DNA of 5,038 nucleotides from UBA6183 sp041302975 (GTDB lineage Bacteria; Bacteroidota; Bacteroidia; UKL13-3): NCBI GenBank assembly GCA_041302975.1, contig JBFYQC010000257.1, positions 1-5,038 of the forward strand, given 5' to 3'. Every line of letters starts with the position of its first letter. Within the stretch, counting starts at the first letter, position 1. Both the position numbers and the translations under genes were made by a program. The notes beneath the pieces are model-generated. The model was not told where the DNA came from. It worked only from the letters and a program-made list of their open reading frames with translations, and made no database searches. Of the stretch, positions 1 through 5,038 are shown one piece after another.

Positions 1-1
1 C

Positions 2-862
2 GAGGGTTTTGAAAACATTATTGTAAAAACCAGTGCCGAATTAGATTTAACTAACCAACAAGCTGTAGCTGACTTTTTTGCACAAGAAAAACCTGAATAT
101 GTTTTTTTAGCTGCAGCCAAAGTAGGCGGCATAGTGGCTAACAATACCTACCGTGCTGATTTTATTTATCTGAACCTGATGATTGAATCTAATATCATTC
201 ATCATGCATACATAAATAAAGTTAAAAAATTAATGTTTTTTGGTTCATCATGCATCTACCCGAAACTTGCACCTCAACCATTAAAAGAAGACTACTTACT
301 TACTGGAGAATTAGAATACACCAACGAACCTTATGCCATTGCAAAAATTGCAGGTATTAAGTTGTGCGAAAGCTACCGAGATCAATACGGATGTAATTTT
401 ATTTCGGTAATGCCAACTAACTTATACGGTTATGGCGATAATTATCACCCTAATCACTCGCATGTGTTGCCTGCACTTATTCGTAGGTTACACGAAGCAA
501 AAGAAAACAATGCTCCGTTTATTGAAGCCTGGGGAACCGGCACACCTTTAAGAGAGTTTTTATTTGTTGATGATTTGGCTGATGCTTGTTATTTGTTAAT
601 GCAGGAATACAATGAAAAACAGTTTGTGAATGTTGGTTGTGGCGAAGATATTTCTATTAAAGATTTGATTGAAGTAATTAAAAAGGTGACAGGTTACAAA
701 GGAGAGATAAGATTTGATACGACTAAACCGGACGGAACCCCCCGAAAGCTGATGGATGCCACTAAACTAAGAAAAATGGGGTGGCAACCCAAAATAAGCT
801 TAGAAGAAGGTATAGCACTAGCCTACAACGACTTTTTAAACGGAAATTACCGTGCAGTTTAA
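2..862 (+). CDS. fcl: GDP-L-fucose synthase (GDP-4-keto-6-deoxy-D-mannose 3,5-epimerase/4-reductase), 5'-truncated by window edge
   Basis: This cytoplasmic NADPH-dependent enzyme of the extended SDR family converts GDP-4-keto-6-deoxymannose to GDP-L-fucose, the donor for fucosylated surface glycans. The frame is open from base 2, so 286 residues are visible; a GTG at 134 lies inside the conserved AAAKVGGIVANN stretch and is not the start. Aligned from memory to the E. coli enzyme with a constant offset of 25, the catalytic residues are all present: Ser82 and Cys84 in GSSCIYP, Tyr111 and Lys115 in the YxxxK motif (NEPYAIAK), and His154 in NHSHVLPALIRR. The missing 25 or so residues would carry the first Rossmann strand and the GxxGxxG nucleotide-binding loop. 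The C-terminal substrate-binding part is complete (WGTGTPLREF, FVDDLADA, the PDGTPRKLMD stretch) and ends at TAA 860-862. GDP-mannose 4,6-dehydratase (gmd) is often the neighbour of this gene, so it may lie just upstream, outside the window. Identity is very secure. Confidence 0.97.
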   Translation, partial: EGFENIIVKTSAELDLTNQQAVADFFAQEKPEYVFLAAAKVGGIVANNTYRADFIYLNLMIESNIIHHAYINKVKKLMFFGSSCIYPKLAPQPLKEDYLLTGELEYTNEPYAIAKIAGIKLCESYRDQYGCNFISVMPTNLYGYGDNYHPNHSHVLPALIRRLHEAKENNAPFIEAWGTGTPLREFLFVDDLADACYLLMQEYNEKQFVNVGCGEDISIKDLIEVIKKVTGYKGEIRFDTTKPDGTPRKLMDATKLRKMGWQPKISLEEGIALAYNDFLNGNYRAV

Positions 863-883
863 TTACCAAAAAAAATGTCGCAC

Positions 884-912
884 TTAGGTTTTTTTTTCTT
901 AAAAAAACCTAA
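884..912 (+). terminator. A/T-rich hairpin after the fucose synthase gene, possible terminator
   Basis: A perfect 12-bp stem pairs TTAGGTTTTTTT (884-895) with AAAAAAACCTAA (901-912) around the loop TTCTT. It starts 21 bases after the fucose synthase stop. Only two G-C pairs support it, and the nearest T-tract (929-935) begins 16 bases after the stem, so it is not a textbook intrinsic terminator. Its position at the end of the gene and before an independent small ORF still makes a 3'-end role the likeliest one. A role in protecting the mRNA end is an alternative. Confidence 0.5.
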
Positions 913-1032
913 AAATGCACGTTGTTAGTTTTTTTAATCTTTTATTAATCATTAGTTATCCACCGTTTGTCATTACACCTACCTGATTACCAATAATATT
1001 GTTGAAATTTGCAGCAACAAAGGGTTACTACT

Positions 1033-1164
1033 ATGAAAACAAGTAGGATTTTAGTTGTAGCAATAGTTTTAGGTTGGGTGGCAGCAATGGCCTTAATTGG
1101 TTATAACATGATGAACGAAGACCAGCAAACTAGCGCAAAAAGTGTGAACGAGTCAGGTAAATAG
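1033..1164 (+). CDS. small single-span membrane peptide, 43 aa, function unknown
   Basis: An ATG at 1033 opens 43 codons ending in TAG 1162-1164. The N-terminus is short and basic (MKTSR), followed by an uninterrupted hydrophobic segment at about residues 6-24 (ILVVAIVLGWVAAMALIGY), then a polar tail of about 19 residues with acidic residues at 29-30 and 40 and a C-terminal lysine. This predicts one transmembrane helix with the N-terminus inside; an uncleaved signal anchor is likelier than a secreted product because no clear signal-peptidase site or lipobox is seen. A purine-rich AAAGGG (1019-1024) lies 8 bases before the ATG. A weak -7-like GAAATTTG sits at 1004-1011, without a good -33 partner. 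A strong intrinsic terminator starts 17 bases after the stop, which supports a separate short transcript. I do not recognise the family. It could be a genuine small membrane protein or a chance ORF within a small RNA. Confidence 0.55.
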   Translation: MKTSRILVVAIVLGWVAAMALIGYNMMNEDQQTSAKSVNESGK

Positions 1165-1177
1165 TTAGCCAGACTCG
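1149..1177 (+). repeat. imperfect inverted repeat spanning the small ORF's stop codon
   Basis: CGAGTC (1149-1154) and GACTCG (1172-1177) are perfect inverted copies. After one A-A mismatch, GGT (1156-1158) can pair with GCC (1168-1170) using one G-U pair. The resulting hairpin encloses the stop codon at 1162-1164 and ends three bases before the terminator stem, so the transcript would end in two tandem hairpins. Whether it forms in vivo is unknown. Confidence 0.45.
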
Positions 1178-1180
1178 GAT

Positions 1181-1216
1181 AAAAAAGGTTGTAACAAGGT
1201 TGCGACCTTTTTTTTT
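1181..1216 (+). terminator. intrinsic (Rho-independent) terminator of the small-peptide transcript
   Basis: AAAAAAGGTTGTAAC (1181-1195) pairs with GTTGCGACCTTTTTT (1199-1213) around the loop AAG: 15 pairs, two of them G-U, ending in a run of nine T (1208-1216). On the opposite strand those two G-U pairs become C-A mismatches, so the structure is clearly stronger for + strand transcripts. It still retains a T-run when read from the - strand and could stop some read-through from the lipoprotein gene. Confidence 0.88.
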
Positions 1217-1311
1217 GCCCTTTTTTGATCACATTATACCCTCGAAAAAAGTATGCTACTTAAAGTTTAGGCAAACTTTTCCTTTGGTTAAGCAAAGCAA
1301 TGATGAATGAA

Positions 1312-1758
1312 TTACTCCCTGGTTTTTATCAAACGGTCAACAACCCGTATCCTTTTATTTGTTAAGATAACTCTTGCATAATCTCTTCTTTCAAGAACAT
1401 TATTATCCAATATATGATAAGAATAAATATGTGGAGTATCCAGTATGGTTGTTTTCTCATTTTTATACAGATACAGTTTTACCTCTCTGAATACCAATGA
1501 ATCTGATTGGATATAAAATGTACCGGAACCAATACCACCACAAGATTTTAAAGTATAAGTAGAGTCGGCATTTAGTGTTAACTCTTGTCCTTTAATAAAG
1601 CCCTCATTATACACCAATTTGTGCATCAACCACTCAACTCTACCAAATGGTTTGGTTTTATAAGTACCCAATTCAATTATTTCAGATTTTAGTTTGGATT
1701 TACATGAGCAAATCCACACCAAAATACATAAATAGAAAATACGTTTATTAAAAGTCAT
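1312..1758 (-). CDS. hypothetical lipoprotein, 148 aa
   Basis: The N-terminus is a type II signal peptide: Lys5-Arg6, a hydrophobic core at residues 7-17 (IFYLCILVWIC), and a lipobox I16-C17-S18 with Cys19 as the likely lipidated residue. The following residues (KSKLKSE) are basic rather than acidic, so the acidic lipoprotein export signal described for surface lipoproteins of some Bacteroidota is not evident; a periplasm-facing anchor is likelier. The mature part is about 130 residues with alternating hydrophobic residues and turn-like segments: LTLNADSTYTL (around 60-70), CGGIGSGTFYIQSDSLVFR (around 73-91). This resembles the small beta-rich, lipocalin-like or META-like proteins common in the phylum, but I cannot name a family. 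It lies 65 bases downstream of the helicase gene on the same strand and has no convincing promoter or terminator of its own, so co-transcription with the helicase is possible. Function unknown. Confidence 0.8.
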   Translation of the reverse strand: MTFNKRIFYLCILVWICSCKSKLKSEIIELGTYKTKPFGRVEWLMHKLVYNEGFIKGQELTLNADSTYTLKSCGGIGSGTFYIQSDSLVFREVKLYLYKNEKTTILDTPHIYSYHILDNNVLERRDYARVILTNKRIRVVDRLIKTRE

Positions 1759-1823
1759 CTTTTATTTCTGATAATGTTTTGTGATACAAGTTTTATATCA
1801 TTTGTAACATTAATTTTAAAAAT

Positions 1824-3167
1824 TTACGCATCTTCTAAACTTGCATAATTACGCGCAAACCTTACTACGCGCTCGTCAATAATGATATCTTTTTGTTTGA
1901 TGGGTTCGCGTAAAATCATTCCTTCTAGAGTGCGGCAGCGACTTAACGCCACATACAATTGTCCATGTGCAAAAGTACCGCCACTTAATTCCAATATTAC
2001 TTTATCAAAAGTTAAACCCTGACTTTTATGTATGGTTATGGCCCATGCTAATTTTATAGGGTACTGTTTAAATGTACCCACTACTTCACTTTTAACCCTG
2101 CGGTTCACGGCATCCCAATAATACCTTTTATTCTCCCAAGTTTCGCGGCTTACTTCTTCTATGTTTCCATTAGGTAAAATCACCTCAATTTTATCCTCTG
2201 CTAAAGCATGTATTTTACCAATGGTACCATTTACCCATTTGCCATCTAAATTATTTTTGATAAAGATAACCTGAGCACCAACTTTAAAAACCAAAGTACT
2301 CTCTGTAGGTAATTGTTTGGTATTAAATTCACCATCAATTTCGCCACGGTAAATAAACTCAGGTTGTTTAATTTTTACCAACTCAAACTCATTAATACCG
2401 GCTGCCACACTATTTCGGGTTGATAATGTAACATAAGTATCATCAGCTGTTGGCACAAACTTTCTATCAACACGTTTATTTAATTGAGCTAACTCTACTT
2501 CATCTGCCTTATTCAATCTAATTACATCTAGAATATGAATAAAATCCGGATCTGTTTGGCGGTATATTTTACGCAATTCAATACAATGCATATGTACTTG
2601 TCTGAATACACGCGCATCAAAAAAGTAATGGCTGTTATAGTACTCGTTAAATAAATATCGTTCTACTTCATTATTTTGCACCACCGGCTCCAACTGAAAC
2701 AAATCGCCAAAAAATATCATTTGTTTGCCACCAAAAGGTTTATCAGGGTACTCGCTGTTTAGGCGTAAGGTTTGGTCGATGGCATCAATTATATCAGCAC
2801 GTAACATCGATACTTCATCAATAATGAATACATCCGTTTTATTGATAATTTTGAATTTTTCAGAACTACGAGGAAACCTTTGAATTTCTTCATCGCCTTC
2901 AACTATTGGCCTGAATGGTAACCTAAAAAATGAATGAATAGTAACGCCTCCAACATTAATCGCTGCAATACCAGTAGGCGCAAGCACCACACATGTTTTT
3001 TTTGTATTCGCTACAAAGTGCCTTAGTAAAGTTGATTTTCCGGTGCCTGCTTTTCCTGTTATAAACAAACATTCATCGGTATACTCCAAGGCATCAAATG
3101 CCAATTTAAAATGCGAATTAGATTCGTCAAATGGAGTATTGTTTAAGTTTGTTGATGGATCGTGCAT
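1824..3167 (-). CDS. Pif1-like / RecD-related superfamily 1B DNA helicase, 447 aa
   Basis: This is an ATP-driven 5'-3' DNA helicase of the Pif1/RecD/Dda group; relatives unwind forked DNA and G-quadruplexes and help replication and recombination. The SF1 motifs appear in order: Walker A GKAGTGKST (38-46), motif Ia APTGIAAINVGGVTIHSFF (63-81), Walker B VFIIDEVSML (113-122), motif III GDLFQLEPV (154-162), motif IV LRKIYRQ (198-204), motif V TIHKSQGLTF (378-387) and motif VI YVALSRCR (405-412). Between motifs IV and V lies the usual SH3-like 2B segment (VGAQVIFIKNNLDGKWVNG and following). The protein stops soon after motif VI with no HRDC, HTH or other C-terminal extension, close to the size of the minimal Bacteroides Pif1 (about 430 residues) and shorter than many multidomain homologues. 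The N-terminal 18 residues before HFKLAFDAL are poorly conserved. The ATG at 3165-3167 is the only nearby sensible start; no Shine-Dalgarno sequence is evident. Chromosomal housekeeping and mobile-element copies both exist; nothing nearby suggests a mobile element. Confidence 0.93.
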   Translation of the reverse strand: MHDPSTNLNNTPFDESNSHFKLAFDALEYTDECLFITGKAGTGKSTLLRHFVANTKKTCVVLAPTGIAAINVGGVTIHSFFRLPFRPIVEGDEEIQRFPRSSEKFKIINKTDVFIIDEVSMLRADIIDAIDQTLRLNSEYPDKPFGGKQMIFFGDLFQLEPVVQNNEVERYLFNEYYNSHYFFDARVFRQVHMHCIELRKIYRQTDPDFIHILDVIRLNKADEVELAQLNKRVDRKFVPTADDTYVTLSTRNSVAAGINEFELVKIKQPEFIYRGEIDGEFNTKQLPTESTLVFKVGAQVIFIKNNLDGKWVNGTIGKIHALAEDKIEVILPNGNIEEVSRETWENKRYYWDAVNRRVKSEVVGTFKQYPIKLAWAITIHKSQGLTFDKVILELSGGTFAHGQLYVALSRCRTLEGMILREPIKQKDIIIDERVVRFARNYASLEDA

Positions 3168-3288
3168 GTGTTTTGCGAAGATGGAAAATCAACCCCGAAC
3201 AAACCAAAATAGTTTTAAACAAAAAAGTAATCACTTGTGCGAGTGGTGTTACCAACAAGCGTATTTCTTTCACACGTGGCGCGCTAAT

Positions 3289-3322
3289 AAAAAAGAGGCT
3301 GCCTCAATTAAGAAACAGCCTC
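3289..3322 (-). terminator. intrinsic terminator of the S-adenosylhomocysteine hydrolase gene
   Basis: Read on the - strand, GAGGCTGTTTC (3322-3312) pairs with GAGGCAGCCTC (3305-3295) around a six-base loop: 11 pairs including two adjacent G-U pairs, followed directly by six T (plus-strand A-run 3289-3294). The stem starts 41 bases after the hydrolase stop. On the + strand the two G-U pairs become A-C mismatches and no T-run follows, so it acts for the - strand only. It separates the hydrolase from the helicase gene downstream. Confidence 0.9.
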
Positions 3323-3363
3323 CTTAGTTAGTATATGTTTAAATTTCGTTTTCGAATTTATAC

Positions 3364-4677
3364 TTAGTATCTGTACATTTCAGCCTTAAACGGACCTTCC
3401 ATTTTCACACCGATGTAATCAGCTTGATCAGGACGCAACACCGTTAATTTAGCACCAATGTGTTCAAGGTGTAAAAATGCTACTTTCTCATCTAAATGTT
3501 TAGGTAATACGTATACTTTGTTTTCGTATTTGTCGCTATGGTTCCACAATTCAATTTGTGCCAAAGTTTGGTTTGAGAATGAATTACTCATAACAAACGA
3601 TGGATGCCCCATTGCACAACCTAGGTTTACTAAACGACCTTCAGCCAAGATAATTACCTCATGACCATCTACGTTGTAAATATCAACTTGTGGTTTGATG
3701 GTATTTTTAGTTGAGCCGTGATTTTTGTTTAACCAAGCCATATCAATTTCGTTATCGAAATGACCAATGTTACAAACAATAGATTTATCGCGCATCGTTT
3801 TAAAGTGACGATCGGTAATAATATTAACATTACCTGTAGCTGTAACAAAAATATTAGCACGGGTACAAGCATCTTCCATAGTTACCACTTCAAAACCATC
3901 CATTGCAGCTTGTAAAGCACAAATAGGATCAATTTCAGTAACCAATACGCGTGCACCTGCACCACGTAATGATTCGGCTGAACCTTTTCCTACATCACCG
4001 TAACCGGCCACTACAGCAACTTTACCTGCCATCATAATATCAGTTGCTCTGCGAATAGCATCAACTAAAGATTCTTTACAGCCGTATTTGTTATCAAATT
4101 TAGATTTAGTAACTGAGTCGTTAACGTTGATAGCCGGCATAACTAAAGTACCTTTCTTCATGCGCTCGTATAAACGATGAACACCTGTTGTGGTTTCTTC
4201 AGATAAACCTTTAATGTCTTTAGTTAACTCAGGATAACGATCAAAAACCATGTTAGTTAAATCGCCACCATCATCTAAAATCATGTTTAATGCTTTACCA
4301 CCTTCGAAAGCAGTTAAAGTTTGTTCGATACACCAATCAAATTCTTCTTCATTCTGACCTTTCCATGCATAAACAGGAATACCTGCAGCAGCAATTGCAG
4401 CAGCAGCGTGATCTTGAGTTGAGAAGATATTGCATGAACTCCAGGTAACTTCAGCACCTAAAGCTTTTAATGTTTCAATTAAAACAGCAGTTTGGATGGT
4501 CATGTGTAAACATCCAGCTACGCGTGCGCCTTTTAATGGTTGTTGTGGGCCATACTCTTTTCTAATGGCCATTAAGCCCGGCATTTCTGCTTCGGCAAGT
4601 GTAATTTCTTTACGGCCCCACTCTGATAGTGAGATGTCTTTTACTTTGTAAGGTAAACGTGTTGTTGATTCAGACAT
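3364..4677 (-). CDS. ahcY: S-adenosylhomocysteine hydrolase (adenosylhomocysteinase), 437 aa, complete
   Basis: This cytosolic, usually tetrameric enzyme reversibly splits S-adenosylhomocysteine into adenosine and homocysteine using tightly bound NAD+, removing the product that inhibits methyltransferases. The length is normal for the family. Residues matching the human active site by motif are His58 (CLHMTIQTA), Asp136 (LDDGGDLT), Glu161 (LSEETTTG), Lys191 and Asp195-Asn196 (NDSVTKSKFDN) and Cys200 (YGCKES). The Rossmann NAD loop is GYGDVGKG (225-232), with the acidic residue for the ribose in VTEID. The C-terminal tail ends in the conserved YRY; in this family the C-terminal lysine/tyrosine residues reach into the NAD site of a neighbouring subunit. 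The start at 4675-4677 gives the usual N-terminal length. A promoter-like site lies 25 bases upstream and an intrinsic terminator follows the stop, so it looks monocistronic. It is divergent from the bacilliredoxin gene. All key residues are intact. Confidence 0.98.
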   Translation of the reverse strand: MSESTTRLPYKVKDISLSEWGRKEITLAEAEMPGLMAIRKEYGPQQPLKGARVAGCLHMTIQTAVLIETLKALGAEVTWSSCNIFSTQDHAAAAIAAAGIPVYAWKGQNEEEFDWCIEQTLTAFEGGKALNMILDDGGDLTNMVFDRYPELTKDIKGLSEETTTGVHRLYERMKKGTLVMPAINVNDSVTKSKFDNKYGCKESLVDAIRRATDIMMAGKVAVVAGYGDVGKGSAESLRGAGARVLVTEIDPICALQAAMDGFEVVTMEDACTRANIFVTATGNVNIITDRHFKTMRDKSIVCNIGHFDNEIDMAWLNKNHGSTKNTIKPQVDIYNVDGHEVIILAEGRLVNLGCAMGHPSFVMSNSFSNQTLAQIELWNHSDKYENKVYVLPKHLDEKVAFLHLEHIGAKLTVLRPDQADYIGVKMEGPFKAEMYRY

Positions 4678-4701
4678 AAATATTTAAATCTTAAAGGATT
4701 G

Positions 4702-4732
4702 CGAAAGTAGTATTTATAACGATATAATGAAA
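4702..4732 (-). promoter_or_regulatory. predicted Bacteroidota-type promoter of the S-adenosylhomocysteine hydrolase gene
   Basis: On the - strand, TTTC (4732-4729) and TACTTTCG (4709-4702) are separated by 19 bases, each one mismatch from the phylum's TTTG / TAnnTTTG sites. The -7-like element ends 24 bases before the ATG, giving a leader of about 20 bases. That is too short for a riboswitch, so control by an S-adenosylhomocysteine-binding leader is unlikely here. Confidence 0.5.
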
Positions 4733-4737
4733 ATTTA

Positions 4738-4768
4738 TTTTACGTTAACAAGGGATGTTCTACCTTTG
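4738..4768 (+). promoter_or_regulatory. predicted Bacteroidota-type promoter of the bacilliredoxin gene
   Basis: TACCTTTG (4761-4768) is an exact match to TAnnTTTG, and TTTT (4738-4741), one mismatch from TTTG, lies 19 bases upstream. Transcription would start near 4772-4775 and leave a leader of about 85 bases before the ATG at 4859. The site lies back-to-back with the hydrolase promoter, the two being separated by five bases, so the polymerases could interfere or one regulator could control both. Confidence 0.55.
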
Positions 4769-4780
4769 TACATGTTAATG

Positions 4781-4824
4781 ACAATTATGCAGGCCAAGTT
4801 GTTTTGGCTTGATGATTGAATTGT
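4781..4824 (+). other. potential hairpin in the bacilliredoxin leader
   Basis: An inner stem pairs 4791-4798 (AGGCCAAG) with 4803-4810 (TTTGGCTT) using two G-U pairs and a four-base loop. An outer stem pairs ACAATT (4781-4786) with AATTGT (4819-4824). No T-run follows directly, so it does not look like a terminator. It matches no riboswitch class I recognise. It may be a translation-control or mRNA-stability element, or chance. Confidence 0.3.
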
Positions 4825-4858
4825 TAAATATTAATCACCAAAAATTAAAAATTAAAAT

Positions 4859-5038
4859 ATGCCATATCCAGAAATGTTAGTTGCGCCAATGCGCCAACAA
4901 TTAGAAAATGTAGGTTTTAAAAGTTTAATGACAGCCACTGAGGTTGAGCACGAATTAACTGATAATACAGGAACAAAATTACTAGTATTTAATTCGGTGT
5001 GCGGTTGCGCTGCCGGAACTTGTCGCCCTGGTGTTATT
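4859..5038 (+). CDS. bacilliredoxin, BrxA/BrxB (YphP/YqiW) family, 3'-truncated by window edge
   Basis: Sixty codons from ATG 4859 are visible, about 40% of the usual 140-150 residues. The N-terminus has the family pattern (MPYPEMLVAPMRQQL, then VGF at 18-20 and TATEVEHEL at 25-33). The active-site stretch is VFNSVCGCAAG with the Cys48-Gly-Cys50 pair characteristic of the family, followed by RPG. These thioredoxin-fold proteins remove bacillithiol, or act as thiol-disulfide oxidoreductases, on oxidised cytosolic proteins in low-GC Gram-positives; many Bacteroidota carry homologues. Unusually, Cys55 lies two residues after the CAAG motif, where B. subtilis YphP, as I recall it, has alanine. 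The ATG is preceded by an A/T-rich stretch (ATTAAAAATTAAAAT) without a Shine-Dalgarno sequence, as is normal in this phylum. It is divergent from the hydrolase gene; no bacillithiol biosynthesis gene is in the window. Confidence 0.92.
   Translation, partial: MPYPEMLVAPMRQQLENVGFKSLMTATEVEHELTDNTGTKLLVFNSVCGCAAGTCRPGVI

Noticed and set aside
134..136. GTG as the start of the fucose synthase gene
   Set aside because: The frame is open to base 2, and the upstream residues (for example AELDLTNQQAV and YVFLAAAKVGG) match the family, so this is an internal valine.
966..1011. TTTG (966-969) with GAAATTTG (1004-1011) as a promoter for the small ORF
   Set aside because: The 34-base spacing is too long for a Bacteroidota promoter, and nothing matching the -33 site lies at the right distance from 1004; only a weak -7-like element remains.
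1262..1297. Two small hairpins (1262-1279 and 1282-1297) as terminator of the lipoprotein gene
   Set aside because: The stems are only 7 and 5 bp and neither is followed by a T-run on the - strand; such pairs are expected by chance in AT-rich DNA.
3043..3331. Two overlapping + strand ORFs (3043-3327 and 3131-3331)
   Set aside because: Both start antisense inside the helicase gene and run through the hydrolase terminator hairpin; their products have no domain pattern or plausible start region.
3458..4651. Two + strand ORFs (3458-3664 and 4430-4651) antisense to the hydrolase gene
   Set aside because: They are shadows of a highly conserved coding region on the other strand, with no supporting features.
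4678..4701. S-adenosylhomocysteine or S-adenosylmethionine riboswitch before the hydrolase gene
   Set aside because: The predicted leader is only about 20 bases and shows no conserved riboswitch core.

Overview
The window comes from an AT-rich chromosome of a Bacteroidota-like bacterium. Four things point there: protein sequences typical of that phylum (GDP-L-fucose synthase, a short Pif1-type helicase, S-adenosylhomocysteine hydrolase, a bacilliredoxin), a Bacteroidota-style hypothetical lipoprotein, start regions that are A/T-rich with little or no Shine-Dalgarno sequence, and promoter-like sites resembling the phylum's TTTG-N19-TAnnTTTG consensus. I cannot assign a family or genus. No tRNA, rRNA, IS element, CRISPR array or phage gene is visible.

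Layout. (1) Positions 2-862, + strand: the 3' part of a GDP-L-fucose synthase gene (only about 25 N-terminal residues missing), probably the end of a surface-polysaccharide/nucleotide-sugar operon, followed by an A/T-rich hairpin. (2) Positions 1033-1164, + strand: a 43-codon ORF for a single-span membrane peptide, closed by a strong intrinsic terminator starting 17 bases after its stop. (3) Positions 1312-1758 and 1824-3167, both - strand: a small lipoprotein gene 65 bases downstream of a Pif1/RecD-like DNA helicase gene, possibly one transcript. (4) Positions 3364-4677, - strand: a complete S-adenosylhomocysteine hydrolase gene with its own promoter and intrinsic terminator. (5) From 4859 to the window end, + strand: the first 60 codons of a bacilliredoxin (BrxA/BrxB family) gene, divergent from the hydrolase, with a leader of about 85 bases that can fold and holds a tiny upstream ORF.

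The genes do not form one pathway. They are mostly separate housekeeping units: GDP-fucose synthesis, DNA unwinding, the activated-methyl cycle and thiol redox control. The only plausible link is the divergent hydrolase/bacilliredoxin pair, which share a control region of about 180 bases and both touch sulfur metabolism or thiol homeostasis; that link is inference.

I see no convincing new multi-gene system. The parts most worth a second look are the small membrane peptide with its tandem 3' hairpins, the extra cysteine next to the bacilliredoxin active site, the structured bacilliredoxin leader, and the uncharacterised lipoprotein.
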